NCBI GenBank assembly: GCA_013298045.1
Contig: JAAFJI010000007.1
Coordinates: forward strand, 1-38,771
Reading direction: 5' to 3'
DNA: 38,771 bases
From: Betaproteobacteria bacterium
Lineage (GTDB): Bacteria; Pseudomonadota; Gammaproteobacteria; Burkholderiales; Casimicrobiaceae
The translations under genes and the position numbers were made by a program. Positions 16,396 to 27,496 of the stretch are shown here, one piece after another; the first letter of the stretch is position 1, and every line of letters begins with the position of its first letter. Under the pieces are notes generated by a model that saw only the letters and a program-made list of their open reading frames with translations, was not told where the DNA came from and did not search any database.

Positions 16396-17298
16396 TCAAA
16401 ACGGTATGTCTTCAAATTCATCTTTCGCAGGCTCTGCGACCGAATAAAGCTGCACTTGATGACCATCTATTTCTTCGACCGACCCAACTTGCAGCCTCGG
16501 GAATCTTGCTTTCTCGATCTCTTCTTTCAGTGTCTTTTCCAGTTCTTCTAGCTGCAATCCAACGAGACGTACACGCTTACCAAGCAACCCTTTAAAGCTC
16601 AAACTTTGTGCTTTTTTCAACGCCCCCAAGCGCTTATCAATGAACCGAAAAAACTCATCCGTGTTCTCTAGAACAGAATTAAGTTTTTCCGCGCGCTTTT
16701 CAAGAATAAACACCGAGTTAAGCAAGTTCTCAACGATTTCAAGCGCGACTCGAAGTTCGCTTTCCTCCGGTTCGGCAATTTCATGCGCCGCGTCGTTACC
16801 CAAGAATCGAATTGCATGCAATCGCTTTTTGTCTGCGTTCGAAACGTGGCCTTCTTTGAACAGCTTGTCGATTCTCTTTTCAAGCGACGTTCCCACGACC
16901 TTTAGCTCGCCACAAATTGCCTCTATCGTCGCCCTGAGTCCTATGCTCGCAAGAACAAATGCTCCTTCACCATATGCAGACAGCGTCTGTTCGTACACGC
17001 GGCGAATCAATCGCGGCAGAAGGTAAGTTACAAGACGTCTGTGATTGCGCAACGCGCGTGGATACAGCGCTACCTCGGTTCGCGGAACCAGTTCACCCTC
17101 TTCGTTCTCAGTGCCCACCTCAAAGTCTTCGTATAAGTGACGAAAACCCATCGAAAGACAACCATTGCATTGGAGTATTTGCCAAGTGTTTTCGTCATGG
17201 TAGAACCCGTCTTCGCGCCCTGATAAACGCTCACACAACACGGTGTGAACCGTTTGTGAGGAACACTTTCGGCAGTCCGCCCAGACGGGTTTTGACAT
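16396..17298 (-). CDS. DUF4145-like protein with N-terminal zinc-ribbon cysteines
   Basis: 300 residues, soluble. Two CxxC pairs (C9/C12 and C44/C47) form a likely zinc ribbon. Residues about 95-190 match the DUF4145 pattern (GLRATIEAICGELKV ... LHAIRFLGNDAAHE). A charged, coiled-coil-like C-terminal third follows (RVRLVGLQLEELEKTLKEEIEKA). DUF4145 proteins are often found alone or near restriction and defence genes; their biochemical role is poorly defined. It is inserted between gyrB and the hic cassette and flanked by repeats. An AGGTAAGA ribosome site precedes the ATG. Confidence 0.8.
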   Translation of the reverse strand: MSKPVWADCRKCSSQTVHTVLCERLSGREDGFYHDENTWQILQCNGCLSMGFRHLYEDFEVGTENEEGELVPRTEVALYPRALRNHRRLVTYLLPRLIRRVYEQTLSAYGEGAFVLASIGLRATIEAICGELKVVGTSLEKRIDKLFKEGHVSNADKKRLHAIRFLGNDAAHEIAEPEESELRVALEIVENLLNSVFILEKRAEKLNSVLENTDEFFRFIDKRLGALKKAQSLSFKGLLGKRVRLVGLQLEELEKTLKEEIEKARFPRLQVGSVEEIDGHQVQLYSVAEPAKDEFEDIPF

Positions 17299-17341
17299 AC
17301 GTTCTTACCTAAGTCCACCGTGACCTTGCACTACGAAACCT

Positions 17342-19825
<2,484 letters not shown>

Positions 19826-19858
19826 TTACTGTTGAAACTAAAGTTTTACGCCTTTACT

Positions 19859-19875
19859 GCCCAATTGAATTGGGC
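19859..19875. promoter_or_regulatory. gyrB leader palindrome 2
   Basis: GCCCAATTGAATTGGGC, a perfect 8-bp inverted repeat around one base, 67 bp from palindrome 1. The pair fits a consensus GCCCARTTNAATKGGGC. Binding protein unknown. Confidence 0.45.
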
Positions 19876-19909
19876 TATGCGGCTTAATGTTGTGCCATGC
19901 AATCGCTTC

Positions 19910-20029
19910 TTTTTTTTATGCAGATTTCGCAGATTAAAAATGATGATTTACGCAGTTTTTTTTACAAGGTTTTTATCGAATCAAAAACAAAAAAATCTGC
20001 GTGAAATCTGCGAAATCTGCGTCAAAAAA
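19910..20029. repeat. ACGCAGATT palindromic element, copy 2 (dnaN-gyrB gap)
   Basis: The left arm (T-run, ATGCAGATTTCGCAGATT, later TTTACGCAG) pairs with the right arm (ATCTGCGTGAA, ATCTGCGAA, ATCTGCGTC, A-run). It ends 9 bp downstream of the dnaN stop codon. Confidence 0.85.
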
Positions 20030-20038
20030 TGCAGGGCA

Positions 20039-21142
20039 CTAAATCCGCATCGGCATCACCACATATTTGAAGTCCGTACGACCGGGCATTGTGAAGAGCG
20101 CGCTCGCCGCCGAATCTTGCATCGACATCGTGATCTCGGTCGAGCCGATCGTTGATAACGCGTCGAGCAAGTAATTGATGTTGAAGCCAATATCGACCGC
20201 GCCACCGTCGTAGGCGATTTCAAGTTCTTCGTCGGCCTCTTCCTGCTCGTTGTTGGTACACGCAATCTTCAAGGTCTGCGGCGCAAGGCCGACGCGCACG
20301 CCACGGAAGCGCTCATTCGAAAGAATCGCCGCGCGTTGCAGTGTTTGCAACAGCAATGTGCGATCAAGCGTGACGTGTTTCGTGTGCGCCGTTGGAATGA
20401 CACGGTTGTAATCCGGGAATTTGCCATCGATCACTTTGCTCGTGAGCTCAACGTTGCCAAACGAAAAACGTACTTGGTTCGCGAGAATGTCGATCTTGAT
20501 CGCGTCATCCGTGTCGGCCAACAGCTTCGAAAGCTCAACGATCGTTTTGCGCGGCACGATGATTTCCTGCTTCGAGAAATTGCCTTCGACGGGCATCGAG
20601 GCGTAGCTCAAACGATGTCCGTCGGTTGCGACACACACGAGCATGTCTTTTTCAAGAACGAACAGCATGCCGTTCAAATAAAAACGGATGTCTTGCTGCG
20701 CCATCGCGAATTCGACGAGTCGCAAGGTGGATTTCAACAACTTCTGTGGCACCGAGAAGCTCTGTAGCTGCTCTTGGCTCATGGTCAGGCGGGGGTAGTC
20801 AGCCGCAGGCAGCGTTTGCAGCGAGAAGCGGCTCTTTGCCGCCTTCACGGCCATCTTGCCATCTTTGGCGTCGAGCGAGACGGTGCTCGCGTCTGGCAGC
20901 GCGCGCAACAGGTCTTGCAATTTGCGCGCGGCGACCGTAATCGACTGATCGCCGGACTGCTCAACGTCGACCGAGGCCGAGATCTGCAACTCAAGATCGG
21001 TGGCAACGGTGGTCAGGCGCGTGCCCTTGTGCTCCAGGAGCACATTGGCCAAGATCGGTAGGGTTTGTCGACGCTCAACGATCCCGGAGACCGCCTGCAG
21101 CGGCTTCAAAATAAGATCGCGAGAGATAGATTTAAGTTGCAT
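20039..21142 (-). CDS. dnaN: DNA polymerase III sliding clamp (beta subunit)
   Basis: 367 residues from the ATG at 21142 (MQLKSISRDLILKPLQAVSG). The frame extends seven codons further upstream, but this start matches the family length (366 in E. coli). The clamp has three repeated domains; TLPILANVLLEHKGTRLTTVATDLEL in domain 1 and the C-terminal YVVMPMRI are conserved. The C-terminal strand and pocket bind polymerase and other partners. It is downstream of dnaA by 355 bp, a gap containing DnaA boxes and a repeat. The start codon lies at an ATATATAT tract. Confidence 0.97.
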   Translation of the reverse strand: MQLKSISRDLILKPLQAVSGIVERRQTLPILANVLLEHKGTRLTTVATDLELQISASVDVEQSGDQSITVAARKLQDLLRALPDASTVSLDAKDGKMAVKAAKSRFSLQTLPAADYPRLTMSQEQLQSFSVPQKLLKSTLRLVEFAMAQQDIRFYLNGMLFVLEKDMLVCVATDGHRLSYASMPVEGNFSKQEIIVPRKTIVELSKLLADTDDAIKIDILANQVRFSFGNVELTSKVIDGKFPDYNRVIPTAHTKHVTLDRTLLLQTLQRAAILSNERFRGVRVGLAPQTLKIACTNNEQEEADEELEIAYDGGAVDIGFNINYLLDALSTIGSTEITMSMQDSAASALFTMPGRTDFKYVVMPMRI

Positions 21143-21179
21143 ATATATACCTAACCCTAACAATAATGACGATAGAATT

Positions 21180-21188
21180 TGTGGATAA
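21180..21188 (-). promoter_or_regulatory. DnaA box
   Basis: TGTGGATAA, the reverse complement of TTATCCACA, a perfect consensus box. Confidence 0.8.
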
Positions 21189-21302
21189 GCCGAAATAAAT
21201 AAACGAATTCAATGGTTTGAGAAGAAAAATTCATTTGTTTATGTGGGCTGCGTCAGTGTGGGCGAATGTGCATCGAAATTCGAAGGTGGGAAAAAAGGCT
21301 AG

Positions 21303-21311
21303 TTATCCACA
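21303..21311 (+). promoter_or_regulatory. DnaA box
   Basis: TTATCCACA, perfect consensus, 123 bp from the inverted box at 21180. Confidence 0.8.
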
Positions 21312-21355
21312 AATAGTAATGAGCTATACAAGATGATTAGTTGGCGACCGCTTAC

Positions 21356-21487
21356 TTTTTTTGACGCAGATTACGCTGATTTACCGCAGATTCACGCAGA
21401 TTATTTTTTGCTGTGGATACCAACAAAAACACGTAAAAAAATCTGCGTAAATCAACGTTTGCAATCTGCGAAATCTGCGTAAAAAAA
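21356..21487. repeat. ACGCAGATT palindromic element, copy 3 (dnaA-dnaN gap)
   Basis: The left arm has four units in a row: GACGCAGATT, ACGCTGATTT, ACCGCAGATTC, ACGCAGATTA, at 10-11 bp steps. The right arm has the reverse complement units with an extra AACGTTTGCA spacer. It ends 10 bp downstream of the dnaA stop. Confidence 0.87.
21412..21420 (-). promoter_or_regulatory. Near-consensus DnaA box in a repeat loop
   Basis: TGTGGATAC (reverse complement GTATCCACA) has one mismatch to consensus. It lies in the central loop of the palindromic element 21356-21487. Confidence 0.4.
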
Positions 21488-21497
21488 CTCTCAAAAA

Positions 21498-22943
21498 CTA
21501 ACTTCTCAATAGCTGCAACAAAAACGAATAATCATGCTGAATCTGCGGCGCGCTCTCGCGCAGCGATGCAATTTGCCGGCAGGCGTGTAGTACCGTGGTG
21601 TGATCGCGACCGCCAAAATTCTGGCCGATCTCAGGTAACGACAATGAGGTGAGCTCTTTGGCGAGTGTCATCGCCATTTGCCGGGGTCGGGCCACGATGC
21701 GCGAGCGATTTTTTGAGTGCATGTCGCTGACTTTGACTTTGTAGTAGTCGGCAACCATCTTCTGGATGTTCTCAACTGAGATTTGCCGCGATTGCACGGC
21801 TAGCAAATCGCGTAGTGCTTCTTTGGCGACCTGTGGGTTAATTTCCACATTGTGAAAGCCTGCGTAGGCGACCACGCGCTTCAAACCGCCTTCGAGTTCT
21901 CGCACGTTCGAGCGAATATGCTTTGCGATGAAAAACGCGGTATTTTCATCCAGCGCAGCCTCCATTTGCTTGGCTTTTGCAAGCAAAATTGCAACCCGCA
22001 TCTCGGTCTCTGGCGGCTCGACCTGCACCGTTAAACCCCAGCTAAAACGGCTCTTCAATCGATCTTCAATACCCTCGATTTCCTTCGGATAGGTATCGCA
22101 GGTTATGATGACTTGCTTTTTCGCCTCAATGAGGGTGTTGAACAAATAGAAAAACTGCTCTTGCGTCGAGCTCTTGTTGTTGAAGAACTGAATGTCGTCA
22201 ATGAGAAGCAGGTCGAGCGTCGCGTAGCTTTGTTTAAACGCGTCCCAGGCTTTATGTTGATAGGCCTTCACCACGTCCGAAACATAGCGCTCAGCATGGA
22301 TATAGCGAACCCGCGCAGTTGGATGCACTTGCAGCAGTGCGTTTCCGATCGCCTGCAACAGATGCGTTTTCCCCAGCCCAACCCCGCCATATATGAAAAG
22401 CGGGTTATATGCATCGCCCGGGTCGCTTGCCACTTTCATCGCGGCAGCGCGCGCCAATTGATTGGCTTTGCCGGTGACGAATGAGTCAAAGGTAAATGTA
22501 TCGTTGAGCGCGGATTCTTTGCTCGCGAAGCGGGAAACTTCCGGGAGCGCATCTGGGCGGTTTGGCAAGATTTCTTGGTTCGACGATGCGGAGAAGCCAT
22601 TTGATCCGGCCGCACGCGTCGGCAGCGTCATTGCCTCGAACCCCCTGACCAGCGGCGGGTCTTCTGTCGAAACAGGCGTGGCAACCATCGCAGGTTTAGC
22701 GGCTTGAACGGTCTCGACACGCACCTCCACCCGAGTCGGGACCGAGAAAAAATCGTTCGCTAACGCTTCAATGCCCGTAAGGAAACGTTCGCGCACCCAC
22801 TTCCCGACAAATGAATTCGGCGCGAGCACGACGACTTTTTGGTCACTTTCAACCGCTGAGAGCGGGCGCAGCCAAGTGCTGAATTGTTGGGCGGACAATT
22901 CACGTTCGTAGTGCGCTAAACAATGGGACCAAAAACTCGACAT
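21498..22943 (-). CDS. dnaA: Chromosomal replication initiator DnaA
   Basis: A 481-residue AAA+ initiator that opens the origin. Domain I (residues about 1-75) begins MSSFWSHCLAHYERELSAQQFSTWLRPL. A variable linker (about 85-145) follows. The AAA+ domain has Walker A GGVGLGKTHLLQA with Lys192, Walker B LLLIDDIQFF (about 250), and a sensor region near FSWGLTVQVEPP. Domain IV has the DnaA-box-binding signature GGRDHTTVLHACRQI. The ATG at 22943 follows an AGGTCGG ribosome site. A perfect DnaA box about 100 bp upstream suggests autoregulation. The usual rpmH gene is not upstream; a transporter gene is. Confidence 0.98.
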   Translation of the reverse strand: MSSFWSHCLAHYERELSAQQFSTWLRPLSAVESDQKVVVLAPNSFVGKWVRERFLTGIEALANDFFSVPTRVEVRVETVQAAKPAMVATPVSTEDPPLVRGFEAMTLPTRAAGSNGFSASSNQEILPNRPDALPEVSRFASKESALNDTFTFDSFVTGKANQLARAAAMKVASDPGDAYNPLFIYGGVGLGKTHLLQAIGNALLQVHPTARVRYIHAERYVSDVVKAYQHKAWDAFKQSYATLDLLLIDDIQFFNNKSSTQEQFFYLFNTLIEAKKQVIITCDTYPKEIEGIEDRLKSRFSWGLTVQVEPPETEMRVAILLAKAKQMEAALDENTAFFIAKHIRSNVRELEGGLKRVVAYAGFHNVEINPQVAKEALRDLLAVQSRQISVENIQKMVADYYKVKVSDMHSKNRSRIVARPRQMAMTLAKELTSLSLPEIGQNFGGRDHTTVLHACRQIASLRESAPQIQHDYSFLLQLLRS

Positions 22944-23042
22944 TACCGACCTATTTCACCGATCCCACAGGTACGAAAATTAACGCATCGAACAGCCGGA
23001 ATCCAGTCTCGATTTTACGCGCAAAACGAAAAAAAAGCCGAG

Positions 23043-23051
23043 TTATCCACA
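23043..23051 (+). promoter_or_regulatory. DnaA box upstream of dnaA
   Basis: TTATCCACA, a perfect consensus 100 bp upstream of the dnaA start codon. It lies upstream of a possible TAAAAT -10 element near 23013-23018 on the minus strand, so it may serve dnaA autoregulation. Confidence 0.7.
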
Positions 23052-23116
23052 GGATTTAGCGAGTTCAGCCAAACCCCTAAAAAGATTAACTGGCAGGTCA
23101 AAAAGAAAACGAATCG

Positions 23117-24037
23117 CTAATGCTTCGAACGCAGCGTATGCCAGGCACCAGCAAGCGCACAAACGATACCCAAGAGGGCGAGCCCCGAAAGGCGTAAATT
23201 TTCCAGCCCATGCGAGATTCCCACTGCGCCAATGGGCGACAGCACGCTCACGTACATCGCGTGTGCGGCGCCTTCGCGACGAAGCAATTCCAAATAGCAA
23301 AGAAAGGCAACCGCTGAGCCGAAGACGGCTAGGTAGGCGAAGGCGATCCAAAAAGCCGGTCGTACATCCCAACGCAGCGACTCGCCACTGGCGAAACCGT
23401 AGGCGGCGGCCGCGAGCGCTCCGTAGAGCATCGCCCACGCCGTGTACACCGCGACCGGCACCTTGCGATCATTGAGCCGCATCGAAATCACGGCGGCGGC
23501 CGACGAGGCAAACGCGGCACCAAGCATCGAGGCCACTGCCCAGGGCGCAAGCGAAGTATGACCAGCAAACGCAAGGCTTGGCCCAAAACACAGCGACACC
23601 CCCAACACCCCGAGCGAACCGCCGATCCAGGTTCGGCGCGATATCCGGTGTCGATACGCGAGCCAAGCGAGAAGTGGAGTGAAGAACACCATCAAGGTAA
23701 ATGCGATTGCGACCAGTCCAGAGGGGATCGCTCGCTCGGATAGATAGGTCAGCTGGTAGCTCACAGCGTATGCGAGCAAGCCCGAAGCTGCAGCTAGCAG
23801 GTGATCGGGTTTTCCAATATTTGCCGAAACTTTCTTAGCACGTAGGTAGAAAAATATAATCACCGACGCGATTAAAAAACGTAACGAAACAGCAAAAATC
23901 TCAGGCGTTACGCTATTGAGCTGAAAAGTAATCGCGTAATACGTCGTCGACCAAATCGCGACGGGTGCCAAGAAGAGCCACCAGCTCGAGCGCGCCATTG
24001 AGGACGCAATCGCGGACGGGTCGCTACTCAATGGCAA
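23117..24037 (-). CDS. EamA/DMT-family transporter
   Basis: 306 residues from 24037, or 293 from MARSSWWLFL at 23998. About ten hydrophobic segments form two EamA repeats. The first starts LFLAPVAIWSTTYYAI and the second starts APWAVASMLGAAFASSAAAV. Conserved features include LTYLSERAIPSGLVAIAF and LFTPLLAWLAYR-like segments. These inner-membrane proteins export metabolites; the substrate is unknown. The longer start overlaps the ntrX stop by 14 bp, so it may be translated from the ntrYX transcript. It lies directly upstream of dnaA. Confidence 0.9.
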   Translation of the reverse strand: MPLSSDPSAIASSMARSSWWLFLAPVAIWSTTYYAITFQLNSVTPEIFAVSLRFLIASVIIFFYLRAKKVSANIGKPDHLLAAASGLLAYAVSYQLTYLSERAIPSGLVAIAFTLMVFFTPLLAWLAYRHRISRRTWIGGSLGVLGVSLCFGPSLAFAGHTSLAPWAVASMLGAAFASSAAAVISMRLNDRKVPVAVYTAWAMLYGALAAAAYGFASGESLRWDVRPAFWIAFAYLAVFGSAVAFLCYLELLRREGAAHAMYVSVLSPIGAVGISHGLENLRLSGLALLGIVCALAGAWHTLRSKH

Positions 24038-25289
24038 TGCGACGCGGGAAGCGAATGTTGAGTTGTTTCAACTTACGATAAAGATGTGTGCGCTCAAGGC
24101 CCGCTTTATCGGCGACGCGGCTCATGTTGCTGGATTCGCGGCCCAACAGATTCTCGAAGTACACCCGCTCGAACGCCTCGCGCGCCTCGCGCAGCGGCAA
24201 CTCAAAAAACTCGGGTGGTAGTTGCGGTTTCTGCGGTTCGCTCGATTCCTGCAAATCGCCCAAAATCGCTTGCAGGTGATCGATGGTGATGGTGTCGCTG
24301 TTCGACAGCAGCAAACTCGAGAGCACGCTTTGAAGCTGAATTAAATTCCCGGGCCAGGGTGCCGATTCCAGCAGCGCCCGCACGTCGGCCGGCAAGCGCG
24401 TAGGCGCGTCGGCCGAGAACGCAAGTGCACAGCGCTCGATCAAACCCGGCAAATCCGCGCGACGGGCGCGAAGCGGTGGCACCACCACAGTTCCGGCGGA
24501 TAAGGCGGAATACAGATTCGGATCGAATCGACCCTCACCAGAGAGCTGCCCGAGCGGCTCCGAGCTCGCGCAGACGATACGAACACCATAGTTCGCCATC
24601 TTGCCAAGCATGAAAGCAAGCGATCGCTGCTCACTGCGGGACAGCAATGACACCTCGCTGCAAAACAGCGTCCCTCCGCGCGCACTCTCGAGAATTTCAA
24701 GCGGGTTGTTAATCAGTCGTTGCCCCGACTCAAGAACCAGCCACGGCGTGCTCGGCGTGTGCAGCGCACGCGCGCATTCAGAAAAACCAGCGCCGACTTC
24801 CCCGGTTAGCAAGATCGGGCGCAGATCGCTCAACAGCCCCTCCATGCGCGCTTTAAGCTCCACAATCGGGGCGCTTGAGCCGAGCTCGGAGAGATCGACG
24901 CTCGCACGGGGCTTTGCGCGGGTGTGTTTAAGTGCGCGCTGAACGGTAGCCAGGAGCTTCTGCAGGCCGATCGGCTTCTCCAAGAAGTCGAACGCACCGA
25001 TGCGCGTTGCTTCGACGGCGGTCTCGATGGTTGCGTGACCAGAGAGCATGACCACCGGCATCGTCAGTAATCCGGCGAGCTTCCACTCTTTGAGCAGCGT
25101 GACGCCATCGGAATCGGGCATCCAGATATCGAGCAGCACCAACGACGGGTTGTGCTTTGCGCGAAGCGCGCGTGCCGCCGTTGCGTTTTCGGCAAGGCGA
25201 ACGACAAACCCTTCGTCTTCTAGAATTTCATTGAGCAGTTCGCGAATACCGACTTCATCGTCGACAACAAGAATTTCCGTCGGGGTCAT
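24024..25289 (-). CDS. ntrX: Response regulator NtrX with a degenerate AAA+ domain
   Basis: 421 residues. An N-terminal receiver domain has the acidic pair D10/D11, phospho-acceptor D54 (LVLLDIWMPDSDG) and K105. A sigma54-activator-like region follows but is decayed: Walker A reads GEVGAGFSE (163-171) without the usual lysine, Walker B reads GGTLFCSEV (205-213) with Ser where Asp is expected, and no GAFTGA loop is seen. The C-terminal Fis-type helix-turn-helix (LERTHLYRKLKQLNI) is intact. It starts at TAATG overlapping the ntrY stop. It probably acts as a sigma54-independent DNA-binding regulator, which is an inference. Confidence 0.92.
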   Translation of the reverse strand: MTPTEILVVDDEVGIRELLNEILEDEGFVVRLAENATAARALRAKHNPSLVLLDIWMPDSDGVTLLKEWKLAGLLTMPVVMLSGHATIETAVEATRIGAFDFLEKPIGLQKLLATVQRALKHTRAKPRASVDLSELGSSAPIVELKARMEGLLSDLRPILLTGEVGAGFSECARALHTPSTPWLVLESGQRLINNPLEILESARGGTLFCSEVSLLSRSEQRSLAFMLGKMANYGVRIVCASSEPLGQLSGEGRFDPNLYSALSAGTVVVPPLRARRADLPGLIERCALAFSADAPTRLPADVRALLESAPWPGNLIQLQSVLSSLLLSNSDTITIDHLQAILGDLQESSEPQKPQLPPEFFELPLREAREAFERVYFENLLGRESSNMSRVADKAGLERTHLYRKLKQLNIRFPRRIAIE

Positions 25290-27496
25290 TAGCTCAAGCC
25301 TTTTTCTTCAGTCACCAACAGGGGCAACACGACGGTGACTACAGCGCCGCCTTCGGCAGCGTTGTCAAGCGAGATTCGCCCTTTGTGTTCGTCGATTATT
25401 TTCTTCACGATCGCCAAACCCAGGCCCGTGCCTTTGGGTTTTGTTGTGACGTAGGGTTCGAAAGCACGCAGGCGAACCGCCTCGTCAAACCCGTTCCCAT
25501 TGTCGCAGAAACGCAACACCAACTCAGCGACGCCGTCTGCGCCGATGCGCTGTGTCGCCTCGATCGCCACGCGTGGCGACGCGCGATCGACACAAGCGTC
25601 AACCGCGTTCTGTAACAAGTTGTGCAGCACCTGGCGCAGTCGGGTCGATTCGCCTCGCACGGTGTTGCTCGGCGCTTTCCAATCCAGTGCGATGCGCACG
25701 TTGTAGGACTCGTAGAGCTCGAGCGTCTCGCGCAGCAGCGCACTCACATCGATTGGCTGCAAACTTCCCGGGCGTGGCCGTCTCGCATAAATCGCAAAAT
25801 CGTTGACCATGTTTTTCATCGCCGTTACCTGATTGACGATGGTCTGTGTCCCGCGTTTGAGCACCTCGGCATCGGCCGCTTCAAGACGCGACGCAAGCTT
25901 CATTTCAAGTCGCTCGGCGGAAAGCTGAATCGGCGTTAAGGGGTTTTTAATTTCATGTGCCAATCGCCGCGCGACCTCGGCCCAGGCGGTGTCGCGCTGC
26001 GCCTGTAAAACCTCGGTGATATCGTCAAACACGACGATGCGTGCGGCCACGTCGGAGACCACACGACGCGAACCGCGCAGGATCATTGTGCGGGCATTGC
26101 CGCCCACCATGATCTCCTGTTCATGCTGCCAATCGGCGTCGCCCGCGCGTTCGAACAACCGCACGACGATGTCGGAGAACTGCGCAAGCACCGGCTCGGC
26201 AGCGCTCGCGCCGCGCCAGCTCGACAACGCCGTCCCGACGTGCGTGTCCACTCGCGCCTGCAAGATTACAGTGGCCGCCGCATTGGCAACGCGCAGCACA
26301 TAGTCGTCGGTAAACACCAGCACGCCAGCGTTTAGGTTGCGCAGGACGTTTTCGAGGTAGAGATTACTGGTTTCGATCGCACGTCGATTGATCGCATCTT
26401 GTTCGCGGGCGTCGGAGAGCTGCGCAGTCATTGCGTTAAACGAGTTGGCGAGCACCGAAAGCTCATCGCGCCCCGCCACCGGCTGACGTCTCGAAAAATC
26501 GCCGGCAGCGACCGCTCGTGTGCCCATCGCGAGGTTTGCCAGCGGCGTTGCCAGCCGTTCGGAAAAAACGCTCGCCAGCGAGAGCGCGGTGAGCAGTGCC
26601 AGGAGCAACAGAAGCGTCAATGTGAAAGCGAACAATCGTTTCAACGCGTTGCGCTGGTTCAACACCTCCTGATAGTCGCGATAACCGGCATCGACCCGCT
26701 CGGTCTGCTCGCGCAGCGCGGGCGCAACGCTCTGCCCGACCAGCAGCACGCGCAGCGGCGCAAACGCGCTAGACGCGACCGGCACCACCGCGCGCAACAT
26801 CAAACCCGACTCGCCCTGGGACTCGATATTGTTGACCGATTGCAACGCGCGAACGCTTCGCAGTTCAAGCGGGCTTGGCAGCGCGGGGGCGACAATGTCG
26901 CGCGACTCGCTTGCCATCGCAATCGAGGTGCCATTGGCGCTCATCAATACCGCATACGAGACGCCGGAGGATTCGCGTGCGCGAATGAGTGCGCTTCTCG
27001 CCTCGCCGGGTTCACTCTCTGAGAACCCGGCGGCGATCGCTTCTGCTTTGCGGGTCAAATCTTTAAGCGGTTGTGCAAGTGCGGTACGACCCAACTGGAG
27101 ACCCGCGTCAAGCGCCTTCTCGATTCGGGTATCGAAGAAGCTCTCGATCGAGCTCGAAAGAAACGCAACCGACACCGCATAGACCACCGCACCCGGCAGC
27201 ACCGCGACGACTGCGAAAAACATCATCATTCGCGTTGTAATTTTTGCGCCGAACACGTTGCGACGACGTGCGCGCAGAAGCACCGAAATCTGGTAGATCA
27301 CCATCCCCGCGAGGCCAAGCACGATCACGCCATTGGCAATCAGAAGCGAGGTGTAATAGCGGGTCAAAAGCTCCGAATTTGCGGACGCTGTCGCAAGCAA
27401 AGTAATTAGTACCGCGCCGGCAATGGCGAGCACCCACCGCGTGATTCGAATCCAGCGCGGCGGCGACAGCGCGAGACCGACGTCGTCGCCCGTCAT
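25289..27496 (-). CDS. ntrY: Membrane sensor histidine kinase NtrY
   Basis: 735 residues from the ATG at 27496, chosen because it forms an ATGA overlap with the upstream stop. Three hydrophobic helices lie at about 15-110, then a periplasmic region, then a fourth helix (FTLTLLLLLALLTALSLASVF). Next come a HAMP domain (RLATPLANLAMGTRAVAAGDF), a PAS-like region, a HisKA domain with His514 in HEIKNPLTPIQLSAERL, and an ATPase domain with N, G1 and G2 boxes (NAVDA, DNGNGF, GTGLGLAIVKKI). It phosphorylates NtrX and is linked to nitrogen or redox sensing in other bacteria. The signal here is unknown. Confidence 0.95.
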   Translation of the reverse strand: MTGDDVGLALSPPRWIRITRWVLAIAGAVLITLLATASANSELLTRYYTSLLIANGVIVLGLAGMVIYQISVLLRARRRNVFGAKITTRMMMFFAVVAVLPGAVVYAVSVAFLSSSIESFFDTRIEKALDAGLQLGRTALAQPLKDLTRKAEAIAAGFSESEPGEARSALIRARESSGVSYAVLMSANGTSIAMASESRDIVAPALPSPLELRSVRALQSVNNIESQGESGLMLRAVVPVASSAFAPLRVLLVGQSVAPALREQTERVDAGYRDYQEVLNQRNALKRLFAFTLTLLLLLALLTALSLASVFSERLATPLANLAMGTRAVAAGDFSRRQPVAGRDELSVLANSFNAMTAQLSDAREQDAINRRAIETSNLYLENVLRNLNAGVLVFTDDYVLRVANAAATVILQARVDTHVGTALSSWRGASAAEPVLAQFSDIVVRLFERAGDADWQHEQEIMVGGNARTMILRGSRRVVSDVAARIVVFDDITEVLQAQRDTAWAEVARRLAHEIKNPLTPIQLSAERLEMKLASRLEAADAEVLKRGTQTIVNQVTAMKNMVNDFAIYARRPRPGSLQPIDVSALLRETLELYESYNVRIALDWKAPSNTVRGESTRLRQVLHNLLQNAVDACVDRASPRVAIEATQRIGADGVAELVLRFCDNGNGFDEAVRLRAFEPYVTTKPKGTGLGLAIVKKIIDEHKGRISLDNAAEGGAVVTVVLPLLVTEEKGLS

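Larger units (their letters stand above)
21143..21497. other. oriC: Candidate oriC in the dnaA-dnaN gap
   Basis: A 355-bp AT-rich gap containing a perfect DnaA box on each strand (21180-21188 and 21303-21311), a one-mismatch box (21412-21420), an ATATATATAC tract at 21141-21150, and an ACGCAGATT palindrome. Known origins often sit next to dnaA. Only a few strong boxes are visible, so the origin could instead include the upstream side of dnaA (box at 23043). Confidence 0.55.
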
